DNA of 64,000 nt. Source: CAZELM01 sp964512995. GTDB taxonomy: Bacteria > CSSED10-310. The stretch covers positions 32,685 to 96,684 of the forward strand of contig CAZELM010000011.1 in assembly GCA_964512995.1 (NCBI GenBank). Direction: 5' to 3'. The position numbers and the translations under genes are program-made. This document shows, in pieces, positions 45,402 to 54,859 of the stretch. Below the pieces are notes generated by a model. The model searched no databases. It was not told the DNA's origin and saw nothing but the letters and a program-made list of their open reading frames with translations. Position 1 is the stretch's first letter, and each line of letters begins with the position of its first letter.

Positions 45402-45445
45402 AATGATGAGATCGATCGAGAGGCGGACTCGGAGATTACGCTTTT

Positions 45446-46831
45446 GTGAACTACTTTAATATCATCATCCTGGGGCAATCGCGATTTGGTGATTTAGTTC
45501 GGCCTTTTTTGCCGGACGGACCCCTGATGTGTGTCCATTCGATACGCGATGCGGATCAACTGTCAGCACATCCCAATACCATTCAGCTAATCATCGTTGA
45601 TGCGGAACAGGCAATGCATGATCTCAAGGCTGTAAAGGGCGTTCACCATGAATCACCGGTTTTCGTTGTTGACCGGGTTGGCGATGTATCACGAGCCGTC
45701 AAATGGGTAAAAGATGGCGCACGGGATGTTTTTTTATTAGACAGTGACATCTCACGGTTGCCTGGAGAAATCTCCAACTTATATGAATTATGGCTCAAAC
45801 ATTGTAGCTCCGAGTTCCTATCGGGTGTCGATGGAAATGATTTGGTGGGAAACAGCCCATATACACAAAAGTTGCGAGAACTATTGGGTAAAATTTCTCG
45901 ATTGCCACAGCTCAGTGTTTTAATACAGGGAGAAACCGGTACGGGAAAAGGGTTGTATGCACGGCTCATCCACAAACATTCCAAAACGAGTGGGGATCTG
46001 GTGGAAATCAATTGTGCGGCCATTCCATCGGAGTTATTGGAATCGGAGTTATTCGGATATGAGAGTGGAGCATTCACCGGTGCTCAACATCGGAAACAGG
46101 GCTTATTGGAACTGGCGGAAAATGGTACGTTGTTATTGGACGAAATTGGTTGCATGCCACTGAGTCTTCAAGCAAAAATCTTAAAATGTATTGAAGAAAA
46201 GCGGTTTCGACGGATCGGCGGGAAGAAGGAAATGAGCTTTCAGTCCCGGATCATTTCCTGCGCCAATGAAGACCTTGCGGAGTTGACGGATCAGGGGAAA
46301 TTCCGAAGGGATTTGTACTATCGGCTCAATGTCTTTCCGGTTCGTTTGCTGCCGCTTCGTGATCGAATAGAAGATATTTCTCTTCTTGCCTATCACTTTT
46401 TAGGACATTTTCGAACCCAGTATCAATTAACTGTCACAGATATTGAACCAATCGCTTTACGGTTATTGGAAGAAGAAAGGTGGCCTGGAAATGTCAGAGA
46501 ATTAAAGCATGTCATTGAGCGTGCGGTGATTATTCGCGAGCATGGTATTATTCAACCAGGAGATATTGGATTATCGGATCAGTGGAAGCCAGAGATGGAA
46601 TCTTCGTTTCGCATTATCCTGAACAATGGGGGCGCTCAACTGAAAGATGTTGAAAAGCAATTGATACGACAGGTTCTGGAACTGACTGATGGAAATCGAT
46701 CTCATGCGGCCCGGATATTGGGGATTCCCAGAAGTCGGTTGTTACGAAAAATTTATTTATATAAAATAGGAAATAGTTTGAAGTATTCGGAAATCGAGGA
46801 CGATGACTCGGATTTTACGATATCAACATGA
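45446..46831 (+). CDS. Sigma-54-dependent transcription activator with degenerate receiver
   Basis: 461 residues. Residues 1-120 fold like a receiver (LIIVDAEQ keeps an Asp, but the acidic pocket near IILGQSRF is lost). The AAA+ domain has Walker A GETGTGKG near 162, GAFTGA near 208 for sigma-54 contact, DEIGCMPLSLQAKIL and R-finger region. A Fis-type HTH (NRSHAARILGIPRSRLLRK) ends the protein. It should activate -24/-12 promoters; I see none by eye. GTG start with GGAG upstream. Confidence 0.9.
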   Translation: MNYFNIIILGQSRFGDLVRPFLPDGPLMCVHSIRDADQLSAHPNTIQLIIVDAEQAMHDLKAVKGVHHESPVFVVDRVGDVSRAVKWVKDGARDVFLLDSDISRLPGEISNLYELWLKHCSSEFLSGVDGNDLVGNSPYTQKLRELLGKISRLPQLSVLIQGETGTGKGLYARLIHKHSKTSGDLVEINCAAIPSELLESELFGYESGAFTGAQHRKQGLLELAENGTLLLDEIGCMPLSLQAKILKCIEEKRFRRIGGKKEMSFQSRIISCANEDLAELTDQGKFRRDLYYRLNVFPVRLLPLRDRIEDISLLAYHFLGHFRTQYQLTVTDIEPIALRLLEEERWPGNVRELKHVIERAVIIREHGIIQPGDIGLSDQWKPEMESSFRIILNNGGAQLKDVEKQLIRQVLELTDGNRSHAARILGIPRSRLLRKIYLYKIGNSLKYSEIEDDDSDFTIST

Positions 46832-46903
46832 AAAACTGATTTGAATCCGTTTGAAATATCGACAGATGCATTGGGTGAATGAAACCCAAAGAAAGGGAAT
46901 CAT

Positions 46904-47416
46904 ATGAAATGGACAAAATTTCGATGGATCTTAGTATTAGGATTCCTCATTGTTTCCGCAAGTGTTGATGGGATTCTAGGTTCATCGGATTCTGGGAGCA
47001 GCGATTGTGATTACCATCAGCGATATTTCCCGCCGGGTGGCGGCGGCTGCCTGGCTCTGGATCAGGGTTCCAGACTATGTATACGCGGAGGAGGATTCCT
47101 GGAAGGAGGCAGTCTCTGGGGCGAGGCTTGCACGGAAACAAAAGATGATCTGCTCATCACATCCTATCGATTTGGCCCATCCGGAACCGAATTCGATGAA
47201 CCCGCTCTCCTGATTCTTCAATATGGTCTGGAATATGATGATTGTGGAGAACCCTTCTGTTATTATTGGGATCCATCCAATCTAACATGGGTTCCGCAGC
47301 ATGGGTATCATGATCAAAAACATCACCGATTCATCTTTGAAATTAATCACTTTTCTCTTTATGCGGTTGCAGCCAATCGAGGCGAAGGCGACGTCCATGC
47401 ATTACCTCCCAATTAG
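46904..47416 (+). CDS. Secreted Cys-containing protein with a ZU5-like C-terminal half
   Basis: 170 residues. Signal peptide ending near residue 25, then DCDYHQRYFPPGGGGCLALD and a beta-sandwich pattern: SYRFGPSGTEFDEPALLILQ, YYWDPSNLTWVPQHG, FEINHFSLYAVA. The latter FGPSG-TxFxxP / YYWD-WVP / NHFSLYAV pattern is like ZU5 or related domains in secreted proteins. ATG with GAAAGGGAATCAT upstream. Just downstream of the sigma-54 activator; its role is not known. Confidence 0.65.
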   Translation: MKWTKFRWILVLGFLIVSASVDGILGSSDSGSSDCDYHQRYFPPGGGGCLALDQGSRLCIRGGGFLEGGSLWGEACTETKDDLLITSYRFGPSGTEFDEPALLILQYGLEYDDCGEPFCYYWDPSNLTWVPQHGYHDQKHHRFIFEINHFSLYAVAANRGEGDVHALPPN

Positions 47417-47499
47417 ACTCGGCATTTTTTTTGCATTATATCCAAGTTACCACGGTATTTCATTGACAATCGATAGGTGGTTGGGAGTCAAAAAAGTGC

Positions 47500-48723
47500 G
47501 TGAATCAATTCCATGATTATTGGACAGACCAGTTAAACAAAGTTCGGGAATATCTTCATTCATGTTCAGAAAACGCCTCAGGGCTGGAAATGATCATGGC
47601 TTCCCTTCATTGCATTATGAGCCATGTCGCTCTGGACCAGCATCGGTCGACATCAGCGGTTCATCAGATAATCGCCTGCATCCATGATCTCCCCCTCGAA
47701 AAACGTCCCGTTCATCAACCGAGCAGTCTCTGCTTTAAAATCATGGAAATGCTTGATCTGTTGGGCTATGTGAAAGAAGCGTTGGACTTTTCCAGACGAT
47801 TTCCACTCGATGAAAATCAAAAAAATCCGCTGATCCAGGCCAAAATTCTCCGATATCAAGGTGGATTTTTAAGGAATCTTGGGAGTTACGATCAGGCTTC
47901 GGATCACCTGAAAACCGCTGCATCCGTTTTTAAACAGAATGCCATGCCAATAGAATACGCGCAATGCCTCAACAATATCGGATTGATCAAGCTGGAACTT
48001 GGCAAAACGACTGAAGCGATGGAGCTATTTAATGAGGCATTCGATCGCATCGATGCCATTGACGCTCCCGTTCTCACGGGGATGCTTTATAATAACCGTG
48101 GCGTTTCCGCATCAATCCGGGGAGAACTGGAATGTGCCTTGTCGGATTTCTCCCGAGGAATGACTTACAGCAAACGCAGCCACGATTGGCCGGGTCAGGC
48201 AGAATCACTTTACAATCAGTCGATCATTTATCGAAAAAAGAAAAAACAAGACATCTCCCTGTCTCTGCTCGAAGAAGCCCGTCAACTGGCTTCACAATTG
48301 AAATATTCCATTTTGATCGCCAATATTCAACTGATGCGTGCGGAGTTATTTCTCGACCAGTCTGATCCTGTTGCAGCAGATCCCTTGATTACAGAAGCAA
48401 AACGGTATTATGAAAACCAGGGAATCTGGCCGGGGATCGCCGAAAGTCTGATGATCCGCTCTGGAGTCAGCATCCTGAATGGGCATCTCGATCACGCTCG
48501 AAAAGAACTGACCGAAGCGATCCGGATTGATCGGATGGTCGGATATAAATTAGGTGAAGCGCTATCACTCGAGAAATTGGCTGACCTGGCGTTCCGGTCA
48601 GGAGAAGCTGATGCAGGTGTCAACCATCTGCAAAGCGCTCGGGAGCTGTTCAGGCAATTGGATGCCCATCTCGATTTCATTCGAGTTGAGAGCAAACTCT
48701 GTAACCACCAATCCGATCGATAA
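47500..48723 (+). CDS. TPR-repeat protein
   Basis: 407 residues with at least seven helical-pair repeats of 34-40 residues, for example RYQGGFLRNLGSYDQASDHL, LNNIGLIKLELGKTTEAMEL, YNNRGVSASIRGELECAL, ESLYNQSIIY and SLEKLADLAFRSGEAD. It has no signal peptide, so it is cytoplasmic. A TPR scaffold of this size may hold partners such as the kinase with TPRs downstream. GTG start; weak TTGGGAG ribosome site. Confidence 0.75.
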   Translation: MNQFHDYWTDQLNKVREYLHSCSENASGLEMIMASLHCIMSHVALDQHRSTSAVHQIIACIHDLPLEKRPVHQPSSLCFKIMEMLDLLGYVKEALDFSRRFPLDENQKNPLIQAKILRYQGGFLRNLGSYDQASDHLKTAASVFKQNAMPIEYAQCLNNIGLIKLELGKTTEAMELFNEAFDRIDAIDAPVLTGMLYNNRGVSASIRGELECALSDFSRGMTYSKRSHDWPGQAESLYNQSIIYRKKKKQDISLSLLEEARQLASQLKYSILIANIQLMRAELFLDQSDPVAADPLITEAKRYYENQGIWPGIAESLMIRSGVSILNGHLDHARKELTEAIRIDRMVGYKLGEALSLEKLADLAFRSGEADAGVNHLQSARELFRQLDAHLDFIRVESKLCNHQSDR

Positions 48724-48843
48724 ATCGGACTCACAACTCGAATAATTTAACATATCGTCGATGGCTCGATCCTCAGATTGAAATGCGATTGCCCGTCTGA
48801 GATCTTGATTTTTCAAAAAAATACCTTTAAAAATATCATCTCG

Positions 48844-49797
48844 ATGGCACTCTTAGACTTTTTTAAATCTAAATGGAAACATTCTGATCCAAAAGTTCGC
48901 AGAAAGGCAGTCGAAAAAATCTCGGATCAGAGACTATTGGTGCATCTTCTCGAAAACGATCCGGACGAGAATGTCCGAATCGCAGCCATTCAGAGAATTA
49001 CGGATAATACGATCCTTGAACAAGTCATTCACAACCAGGTGTCCACGGAAATCCGACTGGCGGCCCTCCGTAGTCTCTCGGATCAGATATTATTGATCGA
49101 TATCGCTCAAACAGACCGCAATCCGGTCATTGCGCGTGAAGCGGTTTCGTTGATCAATGATCCGGAAGCACTCGGGAGTATTGCACAACGCGCTCATATT
49201 AAAGAAATACGGCGATATATCATATCTGTCCTTTCGAATCAGGATACTCTTTACTCCATTGCCCAAACGGACAAAGAAGCGGATGTCCGCCAGGATGCGG
49301 CGCTGCGTATCACGAATGAGTCGTTGAGGCTTGTTTTGGCACAGACCGATAAAAATGCGGATGTTCGCACTGCCATAACAACTACTCTTACGCAATCGGA
49401 ATCCCTTTTGAAAATACTCCACAATGAACGAAATCCCAAAGTTCGGGAAGCCGCAGTCCGGAATATATCCGATGAACTGATTCTTGCTGAGATTGCCTAC
49501 CAGGAGCCAAACGGGAAAGTAGCCAGAATTGCAGCCGAACGTATCGCCCGGCAGGACCTGTTGGAAGATCTCACTCGCAAGAATTGCCTGCCGGAAGTCA
49601 GAGCAGTCATTGCGCGGTCAATTCGGAATCCCGATATTATTGAACGTCTGGCACGAGATGATTACTCCGATCACGTCCGGGAGATAGCCATTGGACGACT
49701 GGAAGATCCCGGCATCCTGAAATCCCTCCTCGATGACGACCCTCCCGAAAAAATACGAAAAATACTGCTCACCAAATTAAAATCCTCCGGAAACTGA
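48844..49797 (+). CDS. Alpha-solenoid protein of 26-residue LRV/HEAT-like repeats
   Basis: 317 residues made of about eleven 26-residue repeats: D-x4-VR-x2-A-x3-I-x2-x2-L-x2-IAxxD, for example DPDENVRIAAIQRITDN, KEADVRQDAALRITNE and YSDHVREIAIGRLED. This resembles the LRV (leucine-rich variant) or short HEAT repeats; LRV units are usually 24. No catalytic domain. I use the ATG at 48844 because the repeats begin right after it, though no clear ribosome site is seen. Likely a cytoplasmic scaffold. Confidence 0.75.
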   Translation: MALLDFFKSKWKHSDPKVRRKAVEKISDQRLLVHLLENDPDENVRIAAIQRITDNTILEQVIHNQVSTEIRLAALRSLSDQILLIDIAQTDRNPVIAREAVSLINDPEALGSIAQRAHIKEIRRYIISVLSNQDTLYSIAQTDKEADVRQDAALRITNESLRLVLAQTDKNADVRTAITTTLTQSESLLKILHNERNPKVREAAVRNISDELILAEIAYQEPNGKVARIAAERIARQDLLEDLTRKNCLPEVRAVIARSIRNPDIIERLARDDYSDHVREIAIGRLEDPGILKSLLDDDPPEKIRKILLTKLKSSGN

Positions 49798-49937
49798 CTT
49801 CCTCTTGAAACCATCCAGACGAACGGTCCATTGCATTGATGGATCTCGCTGTGCCACTGAACGGTTATCATCTGATTGTCTGGTGTGGAACAAATTTACT
49901 TTCCAACAATGGTTCGATAAAATTAGGAGACGATTTC

Positions 49938-51677
49938 ATGAATAATCTAAACCGAATGACGAGTTTCATTTTTTGGTGCTCAGTCCTGTTGATTACCAAT
50001 GGAAATGCTGACTTCCGAGGCGTCATATTGGGTGATCGTACCGGTGATGCTGACCCGGCTGTTTTTTCCAGTATTCTGAATGAAATCCAGGTCATCCAAC
50101 CGGATTTTATGATCAATGTCGGTGATCTGATCGAAGGACCCCAGCCGGATGAAACAGCGATTCACAGACAATGGGATCTCGTGCAGGACGCATTGAAAAT
50201 CCTGGCGTGCCCGATTTATTATGCCCCTGGCAATAATGATATCTTCAATGAGATCAGCCGGAAGATTTATACCGAACGAACCGGGCAGCAGCGCTATTAT
50301 TCTTTCGATTATCAATCGATTCACTTCATTGTTCTTGATAACAGCACTGCTTCCGACTGGGATGAAATGGGAACGGATCAGCTCGAATGGCTGGAAAAAA
50401 ATTTGCTCGACCACAAAACCGCTCCCGTGACATGCCTATTCATCCATAAACCATTCTGGTATGACACATTTCAAATGAACGAATCCAACCGAATGCATGA
50501 TCTTTTTGTCAAGTATGGAGTCGATTGGGTTTTTTCCGGGCATTTTCACCGGTATGTTTCAGCGGTTCGGGATGGTATTCATTATGTGATGGTCGGCTCT
50601 TCCGGAGGGCATCTCGGTTCAAACGAAGCCCATGGAGATTTTTATCAGTACGGCTACCTGACGCTGAAAAATGGAAAATTGCAATTTTCATTGATCAAAG
50701 CCGGATCGATTTTACCGATGGACTTCCTGACCATCGAGAAGAGTCAGCAGCATGATCAATATGAGGAGATGTTCTGTCAAATGGCATCTGTGACCATCGA
50801 CGACGCCAATAGCACGCCACTATCTGGGCAGATACAATTCTCGAAAAAGATGGGGAGTATCTCCGGACGCTATACCTGGCACATCGATGGCACGCCTTGG
50901 ACCATCCAGCCGGCTTACGGGAGCTATTCCATTACCGATTCCGATCTCAGTGTTTCGTTTCAATCCGCTCTTCATGGCTCTTCTCTATACCCCTTGCCTG
51001 TTCTGACAATTCAATGCCCTATGGCTGATGGTACGGAGTATCCCCTGAGGATCCCCATGAACTGCAATCGGAGGCATGTTCTGAAAAAATCGGCAACAAC
51101 TCCTCAAATAAATGGATTACTCGATGAGACAGTCTGGTCCGATGGGCTGGTGATATCGGATTGGGGGAGTGAAGATGGGGGTGTTTCCTCGATCGAGCCA
51201 ACATCCATCCGGCTGCTTCGTGATGATGCCGCTTTATATCTGGGAGTCGATGCAACAGAGAGCCGGATGCCGGAAGCAAATATCGTTGGCACAGATCGCG
51301 ATAATCCCGTATTTCAAGGAGATTGCATTTTTTTCATGTTCTGGTCCAGTGAGACGCCCTGTAGACTCACTCAGATGATCATCAATCCCAATGGTGTTGT
51401 TTTTGATCGCCAGGGAATCGTGCCTGCCACTCCGTTAAAAGATCCGCCGGAATTGGATCAGAATTGGAATGGGAATGTATCGGTTGCATCTGGAATGTCT
51501 TCCAATGGATGGAGACTGGAGATCAAGATACCATTCACGGAGATCGGATTAACGCATGATTCTGAACAATTTCATTTAAATCTGATCCGATATCAATCTC
51601 GCTTCAATGAAAGTTCATCATGGATTTATCCTGCGACCTATGAAAAAGAACATGCCGGCTTGATCATAATGCCATAA
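49938..51677 (+). CDS. Secreted metallophosphoesterase with C-terminal CBM9-like domain
   Basis: 579 residues. Signal peptide (about 24 residues). Calcineurin-like domain: Asp33 in GDRTGDAD, INVGDLIEG (Asp63), GNND (99-101 region), FIHKPF (His170), SGHFHRY (202-204). The usual GNH(D/E) catalytic His is replaced by Asn. A beta-rich linker follows, then a CBM9-like domain from about residue 400 (INGLLDETVWSDG, LGVDATES, WRLEIKIPFTEIG). Probably hydrolyses phosphate esters outside the cytoplasm, or has lost activity. AAATTAGGAGA upstream. Confidence 0.8.
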   Translation: MNNLNRMTSFIFWCSVLLITNGNADFRGVILGDRTGDADPAVFSSILNEIQVIQPDFMINVGDLIEGPQPDETAIHRQWDLVQDALKILACPIYYAPGNNDIFNEISRKIYTERTGQQRYYSFDYQSIHFIVLDNSTASDWDEMGTDQLEWLEKNLLDHKTAPVTCLFIHKPFWYDTFQMNESNRMHDLFVKYGVDWVFSGHFHRYVSAVRDGIHYVMVGSSGGHLGSNEAHGDFYQYGYLTLKNGKLQFSLIKAGSILPMDFLTIEKSQQHDQYEEMFCQMASVTIDDANSTPLSGQIQFSKKMGSISGRYTWHIDGTPWTIQPAYGSYSITDSDLSVSFQSALHGSSLYPLPVLTIQCPMADGTEYPLRIPMNCNRRHVLKKSATTPQINGLLDETVWSDGLVISDWGSEDGGVSSIEPTSIRLLRDDAALYLGVDATESRMPEANIVGTDRDNPVFQGDCIFFMFWSSETPCRLTQMIINPNGVVFDRQGIVPATPLKDPPELDQNWNGNVSVASGMSSNGWRLEIKIPFTEIGLTHDSEQFHLNLIRYQSRFNESSSWIYPATYEKEHAGLIIMP

Positions 51678-51694
51678 CCGCTGAAATCACAGAT

Positions 51695-51727
51695 TGACGA
51701 TATCTCAAATTTTTGATAAAAATCAAA
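51695..51727 (+). promoter_or_regulatory. Candidate promoter with palindrome before the kinase-ATPase gene
   Basis: TTGACG, 17-bp spacer, TAAAAA overlaps the palindrome TTTGAT-AAAA-ATCAAA (51712-51727). The overlap of a dyad with the -10 region fits a repressor site. Start codon 26 bp downstream with ATAAGGAG. Confidence 0.35.
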
Positions 51728-51752
51728 TCTGTTTATGAAATAAGGAGATTCA

Positions 51753-54700
51753 ATGGATCATATTCCATCATATATCGGACCCAACAAAGTCATTCGGAAG
51801 CTTGGGGAAGGTGGTATGGGAACCATTTTTCTCGTCCAGCATCCCGTCGATGGTACGCTTCGAGCTGCCAAGGTGATGAAAACAGGTCTGAATAATCCAT
51901 TCCTCAGCCAGCGGTTCCGGAGGGAGTTTCGGGTTCTGAAGTCCCTGAATCATCCCGGTATTATTCAGGTGGAAGAACTGGTGATGGATGATCAGGAAAA
52001 CTATTTTCTCATGGAATATGTTCCTGGCAGAACATTGAAAGATGAAATCTCACTCAATTTCAGAAAAAACTGGGATTGGATTCTGCAATTCATTGGCTAT
52101 ATTGCCGATATCTGTGAACCCATACATCATATACACTCCCAACGTATGGTACATCGGGATCTCAAACCATCCAATATTATGGTCCTGCCGCCGGGAAACA
52201 CTCCCCTTGTCAAATTACTGGATTTCGGATTGATATTCTGGCGGGATCCGAACTGCACTCAAACTCAGCCCAACATGATCATGGGTTCCATGATTTATGT
52301 CGCTCCGGAACAGGCGATTGGCGAAGCGGTTGATCCGCGATCAGATCTGTATTCCATGGGAATTATCCTTTACGAGGGTCTGACTGGAAACGCACCATTC
52401 TATTCCGATAATCCCATGGTTCTCATCGGAATGCAGCAGATGCGGAATCCGGAACCTCCCCGGAACCACAATCCCTTTATTCCGCCGGAACTCGATTGTC
52501 TTATTCTGGAGTTGCTGTCCAAACGCCCGGTTGATCGCCCCAAATCCGCATTGGATATCGCTCGGCGTTTGCGGAATCTGATGTCTTCCCAACCCATTGA
52601 GATCCGGGTCGGAGATGCAGTACCTGCGGGAGGAAATCTATTTGAACCGACCTGGATCGGACGCTCCGATGAAATATCGGCATTCCGGAACGAGGTCAAT
52701 CTCGCCATAACGGGAAAAATCCGGGCTGTCGTTGTTTATGGTGAAGCCGGTATCGGGAAAAGCCGGTTCCTGCTCCAACTGGAACGTATTCCGGAATTAT
52801 TACCCCGAATTGTCTGCAAGGGGACCTATCTGGAGGGGGATTCCATTCATCGGGGCATTTTTCAAGCGCTCCAGAAAGGAATATCGACTGCGAAACGAAA
52901 CATGGCATCCGTGGACTGGGTGCTCGCTGAAGATGCCTTGGACCGGTTGACAAAAACCCGTATTCAGGCCACCAATCATGGATCGTTCCCTCCACAGGAT
53001 CTGGAACTGCGGGACATCGCCGGATTGGTGCTGGAGGTTTTGGAATCTCTGTCCAAAGACCATACCATCATTCTTTTCATGGAGGACCTCCATCTGGCAG
53101 GCCGCAGCGATATCGATTTGCTTCGAGCCATCATCCAGCTTCAGGCACTTCGCCAGGAAGACAGCAACTATTTCGGATTGTTGCTCGTGTGTACCTACCG
53201 CATCGAAGACATGCGGGAAGATCATCCGTTCTGGGCGTTTCAAAACGAGCTTGCCATGAAGGACCGACTGGTTTCGATGCCATTGCCACGGCTGGAACCA
53301 TCCGAGATGCATCACTTCATCAATTCCATGCTCGGAGGGAAAGTGGAATCCGAAATTATCGACCATATCTACCAGGAGTCTGAGGGAATTCCGTTATATG
53401 CACTGGAAATTATCCGGAAGCTGGTGGAAAACAGATCAATATGGAATTCTTCCGGGATGTGGACACGAGATAAAGATGTCAAAACCACCGTACCCGCTAA
53501 AATCACTCGGATGATCAGTTATCGATTGAGCCAGCTTGGACCGGAATGCCGAAAGCTCCTTCAGGCCGCAGCGATACTGGGAAGAATGTTTCGGGGTGAC
53601 GAGCATGAAATAATGTGCGATATGGATGAGGATGTTTACCTGGACAATCTGGATCAGATATTGCGTCACCGGATCATTGAGGAAAACCCGGATCACCCGG
53701 ATACCTATCGCTTCACTCATATGAAATTCAGGGAATCCATCCTGTCAGATATCTCCCAAAAACGAAAACAAATCCTGAACAAGAAAGCCGGGAACTGCCT
53801 GCTGACGATCTATCGTAACCGTGAAAGCCAGGTTGCTGAACGATTAGCCACGCATTTAGAGTTGGGAGGAATTTTCGAACAGGCCTATCGGTTTCGCTAT
53901 AGTGCGGCCGACAAATGCCTCGGAATGGGCGCGCATGTGGAAGCGGCGGATCACCTGCGAACCGCCTGGGACGATCTCTTACGAAGCGGATTATCTCCGG
54001 AACTCCTCGCACCGGAAGAGAAAAAACTATCTTTGAAGCTCGGACGTCTGGAGCGGCGGCTGGGGCATACCAAAGAAGCCAGAAAGCTTTTGCTGCTATC
54101 CCTGAAATCGGCAAAGGACGACCAGGACAAGGCTGGGGTTGCCGAGGTGATGAACCAGTTGGGAGCGCTGCTTGGACAACGGGGACAAGTGTGGCGGGCC
54201 ATACCACTTCTCAAAGCCGCTCTGGATATTTTCAAAGAGATGAATGATGTCAAGCTGCAGGCCGATTGCCTGACCAATCTGGGATGTTCGATGAGTATTG
54301 TATTGAGAGATCACGAATCACTGTATTATCACCAGCTTGCATTGAATCTGGCGGCAGAGTCCGGTGATCAGGAGCGGTTGATTCGATGTCACATCAATAC
54401 CGCTCTGGCATACCTGTCCCTGGACCGGAAAGATATGGCCATGATGCATGCTCAGGAATCCCTGAAAATCGCTCGGAAGTTCAAAAACAAACGATTCATT
54501 GCCTTCAGTCTGATGGGAATGGTCGGATTGCATAGTTCCAGCCGGATGAATCAATCCTCCGCTGAAAAAGTGCTTCAGATCACCAGTGAAGTCATCGAAG
54601 TTGTCCAAAAAACCGGCGATCAGGCCGTGCTGGCGGATTGCCTGTCAAAACGAGCCATGGCAGCCAAAGTATTGGGGCTTCCATACGACAAGGAAATCAA

Positions 54701-54779
54701 TAAGGCTCTGGCCATTGCCCAGGAACTGCGAATTCAATGGCTGGTTGATTCCATTTGCAAGTTTAAGCAGAATGAGTAA
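51753..54779 (+). CDS. Ser/Thr kinase fused to AAA ATPase and TPR-like domains (PknK/LuxR-scaffold type)
   Basis: 1008 residues. Kinase domain residues about 8-275: GEGGMG (18-23), AAK Lys40, HRDLKPSN near 134, LLDFGL, and APEQAIG. An AAA_16/NACHT-like ATPase follows from about 300: GEAGIGKSRFL near 330 and IILFMEDLHLAGRSD. The C-terminal 350 residues have TPR-like helical repeats (LLLSLKSAKDDQDKAGVAEV, DCLTNLGCSM, CHINTALAYLSLDRKDMA). This order is a signalling scaffold; no DNA-binding domain is seen at the C-terminus. Cytoplasmic. AAGGAG upstream. The last gene of the rightward series. Confidence 0.9.
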   Translation: MDHIPSYIGPNKVIRKLGEGGMGTIFLVQHPVDGTLRAAKVMKTGLNNPFLSQRFRREFRVLKSLNHPGIIQVEELVMDDQENYFLMEYVPGRTLKDEISLNFRKNWDWILQFIGYIADICEPIHHIHSQRMVHRDLKPSNIMVLPPGNTPLVKLLDFGLIFWRDPNCTQTQPNMIMGSMIYVAPEQAIGEAVDPRSDLYSMGIILYEGLTGNAPFYSDNPMVLIGMQQMRNPEPPRNHNPFIPPELDCLILELLSKRPVDRPKSALDIARRLRNLMSSQPIEIRVGDAVPAGGNLFEPTWIGRSDEISAFRNEVNLAITGKIRAVVVYGEAGIGKSRFLLQLERIPELLPRIVCKGTYLEGDSIHRGIFQALQKGISTAKRNMASVDWVLAEDALDRLTKTRIQATNHGSFPPQDLELRDIAGLVLEVLESLSKDHTIILFMEDLHLAGRSDIDLLRAIIQLQALRQEDSNYFGLLLVCTYRIEDMREDHPFWAFQNELAMKDRLVSMPLPRLEPSEMHHFINSMLGGKVESEIIDHIYQESEGIPLYALEIIRKLVENRSIWNSSGMWTRDKDVKTTVPAKITRMISYRLSQLGPECRKLLQAAAILGRMFRGDEHEIMCDMDEDVYLDNLDQILRHRIIEENPDHPDTYRFTHMKFRESILSDISQKRKQILNKKAGNCLLTIYRNRESQVAERLATHLELGGIFEQAYRFRYSAADKCLGMGAHVEAADHLRTAWDDLLRSGLSPELLAPEEKKLSLKLGRLERRLGHTKEARKLLLLSLKSAKDDQDKAGVAEVMNQLGALLGQRGQVWRAIPLLKAALDIFKEMNDVKLQADCLTNLGCSMSIVLRDHESLYYHQLALNLAAESGDQERLIRCHINTALAYLSLDRKDMAMMHAQESLKIARKFKNKRFIAFSLMGMVGLHSSSRMNQSSAEKVLQITSEVIEVVQKTGDQAVLADCLSKRAMAAKVLGLPYDKEINKALAIAQELRIQWLVDSICKFKQNE

Positions 54780-54859
54780 TATACACGTGTTCGTGTGTGT
54801 TCAGGATCGTGTCATCGCTCTGAGACGTCCGATTCTTATCATCAACCAAGGGGGATACC

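Larger units (their letters stand above)
44563..45445. other. Divergent intergenic stretch with a leftward terminator and a possible small RNA
   Basis: No protein gene is supported. A strong leftward terminator (44826-44867) implies a transcript starting further right (see findings). A 60-residue rightward frame at 45218 has a passable ribosome site, but no recognisable features; I do not call it. The sigma-54 activator gene follows. Confidence 0.5.
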
